Source of the DNA: Candidatus Competibacteraceae bacterium
GTDB lineage: Bacteria > Pseudomonadota > Gammaproteobacteria > Competibacterales > Competibacteraceae
Length of the DNA: 36,408 nucleotides
Assembly: GCA_016790045.1 (NCBI GenBank)
Contig: JAEUPW010000103.1
Coordinates: 1 to 36,408 of the forward strand
Direction of reading: 5' to 3'
Shown one piece after another: positions 1 to 6,745 of this stretch. Every line of letters starts with the position of its first letter. Position 1 is the first letter of the stretch. The notes below the pieces were generated by a model that was not told the DNA's origin, ran no database searches, and saw nothing but the letters and a program-made list of their open reading frames with translations. The position numbers were made by a program, and so were the translations under genes.

Positions 1-961
1 GGTCAGCGCCGTAGGTATCGCGCAAATTGGCGACGTTCGCCAAAGCGGGATCAGTGCCCTCAGTCAGCGCATCGAGCGCGACATCGTTGGCGGTGGCATC
101 GCTGTAGTTGATCTGTTGGGCGTGAACCAAACGCAAATTGATGTCAATACCGCTATCGCGATAGGCTTGATTGGACAGCGCCACCAGTTGATCGAGGCGG
201 GCCGACAGCCCGCTGCCCAGCCGGTTGGCTAGGCCGGGCGTGTACAGCACCATCACGTCGATGATGACCAGCGTCGTTTCACCCGCTTGCGCCGTGGCCT
301 GATCGCGAATTTCACTAGCCCCGAACTGGATTGAGCGGTCTTGCTGAATTTTATACAAGTGCTTCTGGACATATCCTGACGGGGGAACGAGCGCATCGTC
401 TTCACCGAGTTCCGCCGCCATCAAGCCTTGAGTCTGTGGATCGACCAGCCACTCGCCGGCGGCGTCGGACTCGATCAGAAACTCGCCCTCCGGCGTCAGA
501 ATCCGCCCGGACGTCCCCTGCTCCCCGAAGGTGATCACCGCCCGGTAGTCGTCGCCGTGGTCCTTCAGATACCCCGACCAGGTGACGTTGCCGCTGGGGT
601 GGACTTGCCGGTGGTCGTAGACCAGCTCATAAGTGACGCCGCGCGGCAGGGCAAAGCGCGCCTTGGCTTGCAGCGGCAGGTCAGCGATGGCCCGGTTGAG
701 CCGGATGGCGTCGCGCCCGATTTCGGCGCGGGGCGCGCGCATCGCCTGCGCTTTGCTCGGCGCGACCGGCGCGAATAAATCTACGACAGCCTCCGATGGG
801 TCCGCGCCAACCGGGGCCGCAGCCCCCGCCATCCCCGGCGCTCCCACCGCCAAGGCCAGGCCAAACATGGCGGCCAGACGGCGGCCGGAAAATTCAACTC
901 CTTGAGGAGAATTAAAAAAATCCTTAACTTTGCAGCCAAAACTCTTAATGCCATTAGCCAT
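1..961 (-). CDS. Secreted reprolysin-like zinc metalloprotease (3' part outside window)
   Basis: The minus-strand frame stays open from an ATG at 961 to the left edge (320 codons), so the C-terminal part is missing. The N-terminus is a long, partly charged stretch followed by RR and a hydrophobic Ala/Gly-rich segment (about residues 28-48), which looks like a signal peptide with an unusually long n-region. A propeptide-like domain follows. From about residue 225 the pattern VIIDVMVLYTPG, then a Ser-Asn-Gln-Ala-Tyr-Asp-Ser-Gly-Ile segment and LRLVHAQQI, is typical of the reprolysin-like (M12B-type) metallopeptidase domain of bacterial secreted proteins. The HExxH zinc motif would lie beyond the window and was not seen. 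An AAGG 12 bases before the ATG is a weak ribosome site. The gene lies behind a c-di-GMP riboswitch, so its expression probably follows the sessile/motile switch. Family assignment is fairly good; activity is inferred. Confidence 0.72.
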   Translation of the reverse strand, partial: MANGIKSFGCKVKDFFNSPQGVEFSGRRLAAMFGLALAVGAPGMAGAAAPVGADPSEAVVDLFAPVAPSKAQAMRAPRAEIGRDAIRLNRAIADLPLQAKARFALPRGVTYELVYDHRQVHPSGNVTWSGYLKDHGDDYRAVITFGEQGTSGRILTPEGEFLIESDAAGEWLVDPQTQGLMAAELGEDDALVPPSGYVQKHLYKIQQDRSIQFGASEIRDQATAQAGETTLVIIDVMVLYTPGLANRLGSGLSARLDQLVALSNQAYRDSGIDINLRLVHAQQINYSDATANDVALDALTEGTDPALANVANLRDTYGAD

Positions 962-1016
962 GATGACAGCACACCTTAGCAGTTGCATGTGCGGTCTCTG
1001 GCCAAGCCTTTTACGC

Positions 1017-1048
1017 AGAGAAAAGCCGACGCGCCGCGAGCGGCGTCG
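1017..1048 (-). terminator. Terminator-like hairpin downstream of the riboswitch
   Basis: Read on the minus strand, CGACGC (1043-1048) pairs with GCGTCG (1027-1032) around a GC-rich interior that can form its own smaller stem. It is followed by GGC and TTTTCTCT. The hairpin begins one base inside the 3' strand of the riboswitch P1 helix and ends more than 50 bases before the protease start codon. This is the usual position of an expression-platform terminator. The U-run is short, so efficiency is uncertain. Confidence 0.5.
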
Positions 1049-1137
1049 AATCTGGCGGTTCCGCTGTCATAGGGCAAGGCCCCTTAGACCCGTGACTTTG
1101 CGTCACTACCTTTCGGTAGTTATGCCTTTTGCAGATC
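1048..1137 (-). ncRNA. Cyclic-di-GMP class I riboswitch (GEMM-I aptamer)
   Basis: Read on the minus strand, the aptamer has a closing P1 helix (GAUCUG at 1132-1137 with CAGAUU at 1049-1054). Next come GGCA and a perfect 6-bp hairpin ACUACC-GAAA-GGUAGU with a GNRA loop. These are followed by the signature GACGCAAAG, then ACGGGUCUAAG and a GGGC/GCCC stem. UAUGAC then completes a tetraloop-receptor pair with CUAAG. This order matches the GEMM-I family (compare Vibrio Vc2). The base aligned with Vc2 G20 is a G, which favours c-di-GMP over the A-type variants that sense cGAMP. It sits in the leader of the reprolysin-like gene, with a promoter upstream and a terminator-like hairpin downstream. Confidence 0.87.
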
Positions 1138-1157
1138 TTGCAGGGGTTGTTTTGCGA

Positions 1158-1186
1158 ATTGTATGCCAATCGTTACGAAATTTGAA
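1158..1186 (-). promoter_or_regulatory. Sigma70-type promoter for the riboswitch leader
   Basis: On the minus strand there is TTCAAA (1181-1186; 4/6 match to TTGACA), a 17-bp spacer and TACAAT (1158-1163; 5/6 match to TATAAT) in an AT-rich stretch. Transcription would start near 1150, about 13 bases before the aptamer P1 helix. This is the expected geometry for a riboswitch leader. Confidence 0.55.
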
Positions 1187-1245
1187 AAATTTGCAACCGA
1201 ATAATCTATAGATACCTAGCAATAAAATCGGAATTTAACTCAATC

Positions 1246-1653
1246 ATGCATCACTCCATTCATTTTGCCACGCAACGAGCGCAGGAGCTAGTCGATATCA
1301 CCGAGCGGGTGAGGTCGCTAGCCGAACAAAGCGGTGTCAATGACGGTTTGATCAACGTCTACGCCCAAGGGGCGACCGCCGCCATCATGATTCAGGAAAA
1401 TTGGGACGAAAGCGTGCCGCTGGATGTGGTCAGCCTGCTTGGCAAGCTGATCCCACCCGGAATTTGGCTGCATGACCGGCAAGACGGCAACGGGGACGCG
1501 CACTTGAAAGCGGGTTTGGTCGGGCCTTCCGAAACGATTCCGATCATCGACGGTAAATTGGGGCTGTCCACTTGGCAGGGGATTTTCTTCTGCGAGTTCG
1601 ATGGCCCGCGCTCGAACCGAACGGTTGTGTGCACCGTGTTGCCGGCGGGCTGA
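1246..1653 (+). CDS. YjbQ family protein (UPF0047), secondary thiamine-phosphate-synthase-like
   Basis: This 135-residue protein has the full length and pattern of the YjbQ/UPF0047 family. It has a central G-x-I-x-V-Y strand, then IQEN, GDAHLKAGLVGPS (about residues 83-95), then IPIIDGKLGLSTWQGIFFCEFDGPR near the C-terminus. Members such as E. coli YjbQ show weak thiamine-phosphate synthase activity, but the natural substrate is unknown. The segment that usually reads HTSA or HTTA is here GATA (residues 43-46), so the first conserved histidine is missing, while the second (DAHLK) is kept. It stands alone, convergent with the cytochrome operon; a strong hairpin spans its stop codon. Family certain, function uncertain. 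Confidence 0.85.
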   Translation: MHHSIHFATQRAQELVDITERVRSLAEQSGVNDGLINVYAQGATAAIMIQENWDESVPLDVVSLLGKLIPPGIWLHDRQDGNGDAHLKAGLVGPSETIPIIDGKLGLSTWQGIFFCEFDGPRSNRTVVCTVLPAG

Positions 1654-1663
1654 CCCCGCCGGC
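1641..1663. terminator. Hairpin between convergent genes, possible bidirectional terminator
   Basis: A perfect 9-bp inverted repeat, GCCGGCGGG with CCCGCCGGC and a 5-base loop, spans the stop codon of the YjbQ gene, just beyond the convergent cytochrome gene (ends 1686). There is no clear T-run on either side, so the termination role is inferred from position and stem stability. Confidence 0.45.
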
Positions 1664-1685
1664 ACGATCGGGCTTGCGATAGCGG

Positions 1686-2096
1686 TCAATGTTTGCCGGG
1701 CGCCATCGGCACGCCCCGGCGCTCGTAATTGATATAGGCTTGAATGGCGACCATGCGCGGATCGTCGAGCGCCATGGGCTGCCCTTCCGCCGGATTGCGG
1801 ATGCACCAGTTGATCATGTCCGCCACCAGCGCCACCTTGCCGAGCTGTTTCTGAAACTTGGGATAGGTCTCCGGATGGGTGTTGGCAGCATTGGGATGGC
1901 ACTGGGCGCAGGAGACCCCGTTCGCTCCCAAAGCCTTGGTCCATAACTCGCGGCCCTGCTTGACCACGTCCATGAATTGCCCCTCCCAGCGCTTCAAATC
2001 CTCCTGGGAAAATTCATCGGCTTGCGCGGGCGACAGGCTCACCGCTCCGACCGCGAACGCCACCAGAACCGAACGGGTTGGCCTTGATAAGGGCAT
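1686..2096 (-). CDS. Small periplasmic monoheme cytochrome c, SoxA-like
   Basis: This 136-residue protein begins with a Sec signal peptide ending at about AQA-DEF (residues 25-28). It has one heme-c site, CAQCH (residues 63-67). The C-terminal half (MINWCIRNPAEG, then DDPRMVAIQAYI) resembles the C-terminal half of SoxA-type diheme cytochromes of thiosulfate oxidation, but the protein is about half SoxA length and no other sox gene is nearby. The axial Met cannot be assigned by eye; candidates lie around residues 94-115. It is the last gene of the operon, 11 bases after the metallophosphoesterase stop. It probably carries electrons to or from the diheme protein encoded at the head of the operon; this is inference. 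Confidence 0.8.
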   Translation of the reverse strand: MPLSRPTRSVLVAFAVGAVSLSPAQADEFSQEDLKRWEGQFMDVVKQGRELWTKALGANGVSCAQCHPNAANTHPETYPKFQKQLGKVALVADMINWCIRNPAEGQPMALDDPRMVAIQAYINYERRGVPMAPGKH

Positions 2097-2107
2097 CGGG
2101 GTTTCTC

Positions 2108-3181
2108 CTAGAAATGGACTTGAGGCGGGATGCGGTTTTCCGCCGGCTGGTAGAGCGTATCCTCGGGCCGGCCGCTCTTGGAATTGAAGGACACGGCGCG
2201 GTTGGTGTTGTTGTAGAGGTTGTAGCGCAGGTCCACGTTGCCCGTCGCGACGTTGATAAACTGCCAGCCGGTCGCATCGCGCTCAAAGAAGGGATCGGCC
2301 CGATTCATGGGGACGGTCAGCTTGGGCAGGTGTTGCTCGACTTGGGCGTAGGTCGAGGGATAGGGCCATGGCCATGCCGTCCCCATTACCGCGTGAAAGC
2401 TGATGTTGCCGATCTGGTTGTATTGAATCTGGTGGACGTGGCCGTAGATGACGGTGACTTTCTTGAAGGGTTTGAGCAGCGCTTGCACTTGCTCGGCATC
2501 CTCCGTCCAGAAATTCCAGCCCTTGTAAATCTTCTGGATGGGAGAATGGGAAAATACCACCAGCGGCGTGTCTTTATCGATTTTTTGCAAATCCTCTTTC
2601 AGCCATTGCCGCTGCTTTTCGCCCACCATGAACGGCGAGCCGTTGGGGTTATCCAAGCCCGCCATTTCAAGCATGCGCTGTTCGGGGGTCGGCCAGCGAT
2701 TATGGGTCCAGTCATCGTAGGTGAGGATGCTGTTCAACACCACGAAATGCACCCCCTTGTGATCGAAGCTGTAATATTGAGGGCCGAACAACTGTTCCCA
2801 ATACTTGCCCAGATCCAGGTAGTAATCGTGCTCGCCCATCACGTAATGCACCTTACCGCTCAGCGCCGCCATGATTTCGGCGCCATGATCGAGTTCGGGC
2901 TTGGAGCCAAGCTGCGCGAGATCGCCGCCGTAGACGATAAAATCGGGCTTGGGCGTCAGCAGGTTGGCCTCCGCGACTGCCCGGATCAAGCCGCGGTCCC
3001 AATTGCGCACGAATTCCGTTCCCTTGATATGCTGGATGTGGGAATCCGAAATGTGGGCGAAGGTGAAATTCTCCGCGCTGTCAGCGAAGGCCAGCTCCAC
3101 CAAGCTGATCGGCAGCGAACCGATCGCGGCCAGTGCGCCGGCTCCTTTTAAGAACTCTCGACGGCTGATGCGCGCGCTCAT
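2108..3181 (-). CDS. Tat-exported metallophosphoesterase (calcineurin-like)
   Basis: This 357-residue protein starts with a twin-arginine signal (SRREFLK, residues 6-12, followed by a hydrophobic stretch to about 34). It should therefore be exported folded, with its metals in place. Calcineurin-like metal motifs follow in order: DSH (46-48), GGD (85-87), GEHD (116-119, where the family usually has GNHD/E), SHSP (211-214) and GHVH (247-250). The C-terminal third has no motif I recognise and contains an aromatic-rich patch near 275. The start codon overlaps the stop of the upstream MauG-like gene by 4 bases (ATGA), indicating translational coupling. The substrate is unknown; a phosphodiesterase or nucleotidase role in the periplasm is possible. 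Confidence 0.85.
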   Translation of the reverse strand: MSARISRREFLKGAGALAAIGSLPISLVELAFADSAENFTFAHISDSHIQHIKGTEFVRNWDRGLIRAVAEANLLTPKPDFIVYGGDLAQLGSKPELDHGAEIMAALSGKVHYVMGEHDYYLDLGKYWEQLFGPQYYSFDHKGVHFVVLNSILTYDDWTHNRWPTPEQRMLEMAGLDNPNGSPFMVGEKQRQWLKEDLQKIDKDTPLVVFSHSPIQKIYKGWNFWTEDAEQVQALLKPFKKVTVIYGHVHQIQYNQIGNISFHAVMGTAWPWPYPSTYAQVEQHLPKLTVPMNRADPFFERDATGWQFINVATGNVDLRYNLYNNTNRAVSFNSKSGRPEDTLYQPAENRIPPQVHF

Positions 3182-4320
3182 GGTTTTTTCTCCACTGGTG
3201 CGGTGGGCGATGGGGCGACTGCCGCCACCTGGGCGAATTGCGGGCTGGTCAGCGCCTCCATGAAGGCGACGAGGTCATCGATTTGCGCGTCCGTCAGATT
3301 CAAAGGCCGGATGCCGCCGCTCAAATGGGCGTTGACCCGCTCGCCTTTCTGGTTCACGCCGCCGTTGTTGTAATGGACCATGACCTCCCGGAGCGTTTGG
3401 AGGCTGCCATCGTGCATGTAGGGCGGCGTGACCGCCACATTGCGCAGCGTGGGCGTTTTGAACGATCCCAATTCATCGAGCAAGCTGGTGACGGCGAAAC
3501 GGCCGAGTTCGGAGGTCTTCTTATCGCTCAACACCGCTTTATCGACATCCACGCCTCGGGCTTTGGCCTGTAAAAACGACAGCGCCAAGCCGGGAACTTG
3601 ATCCTGGATTTGGTTGATGCCGATACCGATGTTATGAAACCTGTGGTCGGTAAAAAGCGCGTGATCCTGTTCGATGGTATGGCACGACACGCAGCGGCCT
3701 TCGTTGAGAAACAGCGAAAATCCGCGCACTTGCGCCGGGGTCATCGCGTTTTTCTCGCCGCCGAAATGATAGCGGTCGAAAGGCGAATCCCCGGAAATCA
3801 GCGTTCTTTCAAACGCGGCGATGGCCTTGGACACTTCATTCATGGTGATGCCGTCTCCGGATTTGCCGAAAACGGCTTGAAACGCTTTTTGATAATCGGG
3901 ATCGGTTCTGGCGATTTGCAGCACCGGGTCGTGATTGGGCAGCGCCATTTCCACCGGATTCAACAGCGGCTGCATGGACTGGCGCTCCAAGCTGGGTTCG
4001 CGGCCATCCCAAAACTGGGATTTATAATAGGCGGCGTTGATCACGGTGGGCGCGTTGCGCGTCCCCGTTAGCGCGTTGATGCCTTCCGAAACCTTTTTCA
4101 GATCGGTGAACGCCTTATCGGGCGCGTGGCAATGCGCGCAGGCGATCTCGCCTGTCGTGCTGAAGCGCCTGTCATTGAACAGCTTGGCCCCCAGGGCGAT
4201 CTTTTCCGGGGTTTGCGGGTTATCGGCGGGTACGGGCAACGGCGGCAACCCCAACGGTTCCGAGTTCGCCCATGGCGCGATGATGATAGCGGTCAGGAAT
4301 AAAACGATCTTATTGGGCAT
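3178..4320 (-). CDS. MauG / cytochrome-c-peroxidase family diheme protein
   Basis: This 380-residue protein has a Sec signal peptide (about residues 1-20). It carries two heme-c sites, CAHCH (61-65) and CVSCH (210-214). It also has family motifs: LFNDRRFSTTG before heme 1, NPVEM (121-125), SPFDRY, FTDHRFHNIGIG after heme 2, and TPTLRNV...PYMHDG near the C-terminus. Relatives reduce hydrogen peroxide with electrons from small cytochromes or oxidise residues in partner proteins. I chose the ATG at 4320 because AGGAGAGGAG lies just upstream and the signal peptide starts there; the frame stays open to 4446 but that extension looks non-coding. It heads the operon and is divergent from oxyR, which points to peroxide as substrate or inducer. 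It cannot be classed as peroxidase or MauG-type from sequence alone. Confidence 0.88.
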   Translation of the reverse strand: MPNKIVLFLTAIIIAPWANSEPLGLPPLPVPADNPQTPEKIALGAKLFNDRRFSTTGEIACAHCHAPDKAFTDLKKVSEGINALTGTRNAPTVINAAYYKSQFWDGREPSLERQSMQPLLNPVEMALPNHDPVLQIARTDPDYQKAFQAVFGKSGDGITMNEVSKAIAAFERTLISGDSPFDRYHFGGEKNAMTPAQVRGFSLFLNEGRCVSCHTIEQDHALFTDHRFHNIGIGINQIQDQVPGLALSFLQAKARGVDVDKAVLSDKKTSELGRFAVTSLLDELGSFKTPTLRNVAVTPPYMHDGSLQTLREVMVHYNNGGVNQKGERVNAHLSGGIRPLNLTDAQIDDLVAFMEALTSPQFAQVAAVAPSPTAPVEKKP

Positions 4321-4364
4321 CGTTCTCCTCTCCTCAGCGAATTGGCGTAACCTTGGCCATTTGA

Positions 4365-4392
4365 ATTCTAGAAGCGGGCCGCTTTCGAGCAA
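4365..4392 (-). promoter_or_regulatory. Promoter of the MauG-like operon
   Basis: On the minus strand, TTGCTC (4387-4392), a 16-bp spacer and TAGAAT (4365-4370; 5/6 to TATAAT) precede the MauG-like start codon by about 45 bases. The weak -35 touches the edge of the OxyR-like array at 4393-4429. A poor -35 next to an activator site is typical of OxyR-activated promoters. Confidence 0.5.
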
Positions 4393-4429
4393 GATCATTT
4401 TTTCGATGTCGCTCATCGACTTACTCGAT
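4393..4429. promoter_or_regulatory. Putative OxyR binding site (four tetranucleotides at 7-bp spacing)
   Basis: The stretch reads GATC-N7-CGAT-N7-ATCG-N7-CGAT. Three of the four blocks form exact dyads (CGAT/ATCG) with the same 4+7 spacing and 37-bp length as the E. coli OxyR consensus ATAG-N7-CTAT-N7-ATAG-N7-CTAT. Each inner dyad also satisfies the LysR-type T-N11-A rule. It lies 20 bases before the oxyR start codon and abuts the -35 of the divergent operon. It could therefore repress oxyR and activate the operon. Confidence 0.55.
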
Positions 4430-4449
4430 ATATCGGAGGATACCAAGCA

Positions 4450-5421
4450 ATGGCGCTACCGGAATTGCATGTGACGCTACAGGAGTTGCGTTATTTGGTC
4501 GCCGTGGCGGAAGAGAAGCATTTCGAGCGAGCCGCCGAAGTATGTCACGTCAGTCAATCCACCCTAAGCGCCCAGCTAAAAAAACTGGAAGAACAGCTCG
4601 ATGTCACTTTATTTGACCGCAGCCAGCGTCAAGCGACCCCGACAGCGGTCGGCAGGGACATCATCGCGCAGGCGCGCCTCGCCTTGGAGGAAGCGCACAA
4701 AATCCAGGAAATCGCCTCGCGGCGGCTGGACCCGATGCAGGGCACCTTGCGGGTCGGGGTGATCCCCACGCTGAGCCCGTATCTGATGCCGCGGATATTG
4801 CCGGAGCTGCGCATCTCCTATCCGAAGCTGCGCCTGTTCCTGCGCGAGGACTTGACCGAGCATCTGGTGCGACAGCTTCGCAGCGCGACCCTCGATCTGC
4901 TATTGCTGGCCCTGCCGGTCCGCGCCGAAGGGCTCGAAACGTTGGCGCTGTTCGAGGAACCGTTTCAAATCGCCCTGCCGACCGACCATTCTCTGGCCCG
5001 ACGCTCCCAGATCGGGGAAAGCGATTTGCGAGAGCATCGAATCTTGCTGCTCGAAGAAGGGCATTGCTTGCGCGATCAGGCGCTGGCGATTTGCGAGTCG
5101 CCGCAAGTGATCGAGGAATTCGCGGCCACCAGCCTGGAGACCCTGCGCCAGATGGTCGCGGTGGGCATCGGTTTGACCTTGCTGCCGGAACTGGCGATCC
5201 GCTTCTCCCAAACGACTTGCTACCAGCACTTGATCCAAATCCGCCCCTTCGCGCCGCCGGTGCCGACCCGCACCATCGGCTTGGTGTGGCGGCGGCAATT
5301 TCCCCGGCAAGACACGCTTAAAATGCTGGCAGCCCTGATCCAGCGATCTCTGCCGCCAGATTTGAGAAGCGCGCGCCCTTGCTCGCCGACCCACCCCATC
5401 ACCGATCCTTTGCCGCAATGA
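4450..5421 (+). CDS. oxyR: Hydrogen-peroxide-sensing LysR-type regulator OxyR
   Basis: This 323-residue LysR-family regulator has an N-terminal winged helix (QELRYLVAVAEEKHFERAA, then SQSTLSAQLKKLEE, to about residue 65) and a periplasmic-binding-protein-like effector domain. The redox motif GHCLRDQALAIC places two cysteines at 206 and 215, nine apart, exactly as C199 and C208 of E. coli OxyR, whose disulfide activates the protein. The ATG at 4450 has GGAGG 10 bases upstream. An internal GTG just before TLQEL would give the shorter N-terminus seen in many OxyRs but has no ribosome site. The last 25 residues or so are a low-complexity extension. It is divergent from the diheme cytochrome operon and probably regulates it. 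Confidence 0.95.
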   Translation: MALPELHVTLQELRYLVAVAEEKHFERAAEVCHVSQSTLSAQLKKLEEQLDVTLFDRSQRQATPTAVGRDIIAQARLALEEAHKIQEIASRRLDPMQGTLRVGVIPTLSPYLMPRILPELRISYPKLRLFLREDLTEHLVRQLRSATLDLLLLALPVRAEGLETLALFEEPFQIALPTDHSLARRSQIGESDLREHRILLLEEGHCLRDQALAICESPQVIEEFAATSLETLRQMVAVGIGLTLLPELAIRFSQTTCYQHLIQIRPFAPPVPTRTIGLVWRRQFPRQDTLKMLAALIQRSLPPDLRSARPCSPTHPITDPLPQ

Positions 5422-5456
5422 AGCTTATCTTTTTTCCGGCTCTGCGTTCGCGAACC

Positions 5457-6620
5457 TCAGCGCAGCGCCTGAGCGAGATCGTCGATCAGGTCTTCGACAT
5501 CCTCGATCCCGACCGACAGCCGCACCAAGCCGTCGTCGAAACCCAGTTGCCGGCGGATTTCCGGCGGCACCGAAGCGTGGGTCATGATCGCCGGATGCTC
5601 GATCAGGCTTTCCACGCCGCCCAGGCTTTCCGCCAGCGCAAACAGCCGACAGCGGGTCAAAAACGCTTCCACTTCCGCCAAACTGCCGCGCACCACCGCC
5701 CCGATCATGCCGCCGAAGCCTCCCTGCATCTGCCGTCTCGCCAATGCGTGCTGGGGGTGACTCGGCAATCCGGGATAAAGGACTCGCTCGATTTTTGGAT
5801 GCCGCTCCAGCCAAGTCGCGATTTGCAGCGCGTTGGCGCTGTGGCGCTCCATGCGCAAACTCAGCGTTTTCAAACCGCGCAAGGCCAGAAAACTATCGAA
5901 CGGCCCGGCGATTCCGCCGATGGCGTTTTGCAGGTAGGTCAACCGTTCGACCAGCTCCCGGCCGCGACAAACCGCCACCCCGCCGATGATGTCGGAATGG
6001 CCGTTGAGGTATTTGGTGGCGGAGTGCAGCGCGATATCGAAGCCATAGTCCAGCGGTCGCTGCGACCACGGCGTGGCGAAGGTGTTGTCGGCCACGGTCA
6101 GGATGCCGCGCGCGCGGGCCACGGCGGCGACCATCTCCAAATCCACCAGCTTCAGCAGCGGATTGCTGGGGCTTTCGACCCAGATCATCCGGGTCTTTGG
6201 CGTTAGCGCCGCCTCCAAAGCGGCGCGGTCGCGCAGGTCCGAATAGGAAAAGCTCAGGCCGGCGCTGCGGCGGCGCACCTGCTCGAACAGGCGGCGGCTG
6301 CCGCCGTAAATGTCGTCCAAAGCCACCAGATGATCGCCCGTATCCAACAGCTCCAGCACCGTCGAGGTCGCCGCCAGGCCCGAGGCGAAGGCAAAACCGG
6401 CTTCGCCGCCCTCCAGATCGGCCACGCAGCGCTCGTAGGCGAAGCGCGTCGGATTCTGGCTGCGCGAATACTCGAAGCCCCGATGCACGCCCGGACTGGA
6501 TTGAACGTAAGTCGAAGTCGCATAAATCGGCGTCACCACCGCGCCGGTCGAGGGGTCGGGCGATTGGCCGGCGTGCACGGCGCGGGTGGCGAAACCGAGC
6601 GGACGAGACGGAGCTGTCAT
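5457..6620 (-). CDS. PLP-dependent cystathionine gamma-lyase / gamma-synthase family enzyme
   Basis: This 387-residue member of the Cys/Met metabolism PLP enzymes has YSRSQNPTR (51-59, phosphate and substrate binding), FASGLAA (78-84), DNTFATP (178-184), the PLP lysine K203 in SATKYLNGHSD, and a C-terminal ESLGGVESLIEHPAIMTH...VRLSVGIED. The PFDSFLALRGLKTL segment and the GIED ending fit cystathionine gamma-lyase, beta-lyase or gamma-synthase; these cannot be separated safely by eye. It would interconvert cystathionine, cysteine and homocysteine in transsulfuration. The ATG at 6620 is preferred, and its strand neighbours are far away, so it is probably monocistronic. cysK lies about 8 kb away and is not linked. 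Confidence 0.9.
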   Translation of the reverse strand: MTAPSRPLGFATRAVHAGQSPDPSTGAVVTPIYATSTYVQSSPGVHRGFEYSRSQNPTRFAYERCVADLEGGEAGFAFASGLAATSTVLELLDTGDHLVALDDIYGGSRRLFEQVRRRSAGLSFSYSDLRDRAALEAALTPKTRMIWVESPSNPLLKLVDLEMVAAVARARGILTVADNTFATPWSQRPLDYGFDIALHSATKYLNGHSDIIGGVAVCRGRELVERLTYLQNAIGGIAGPFDSFLALRGLKTLSLRMERHSANALQIATWLERHPKIERVLYPGLPSHPQHALARRQMQGGFGGMIGAVVRGSLAEVEAFLTRCRLFALAESLGGVESLIEHPAIMTHASVPPEIRRQLGFDDGLVRLSVGIEDVEDLIDDLAQALR

Positions 6621-6745
6621 GGCGGAAACCCTAAAATCCTGGGATGGTGATTGAAATCTTTGAGCGGCGTTTGCGCGATCCGCGAGCTTGATCGGCCGCT
6701 AAAGCCGATAATATCGGTATCCCGCCCGATAAAGGAACTCTCGCA

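Noticed and set aside
781..972. Minus-strand open frame starting at 972
   Set aside because: It ends after 63 codons and overlaps, in another frame, the start of the reprolysin-like gene, which has the family motifs.
2078..3151. Plus-strand open frame of 357 codons opposite the metallophosphoesterase
   Set aside because: The opposite strand has the Tat signal and all metal motifs; this frame is its mirror.
6621..6745. Possible SAM or TPP riboswitch between the PLP enzyme and TenA genes
   Set aside because: Only 125 bases, none of the conserved TPP or SAM aptamer segments found on either strand.
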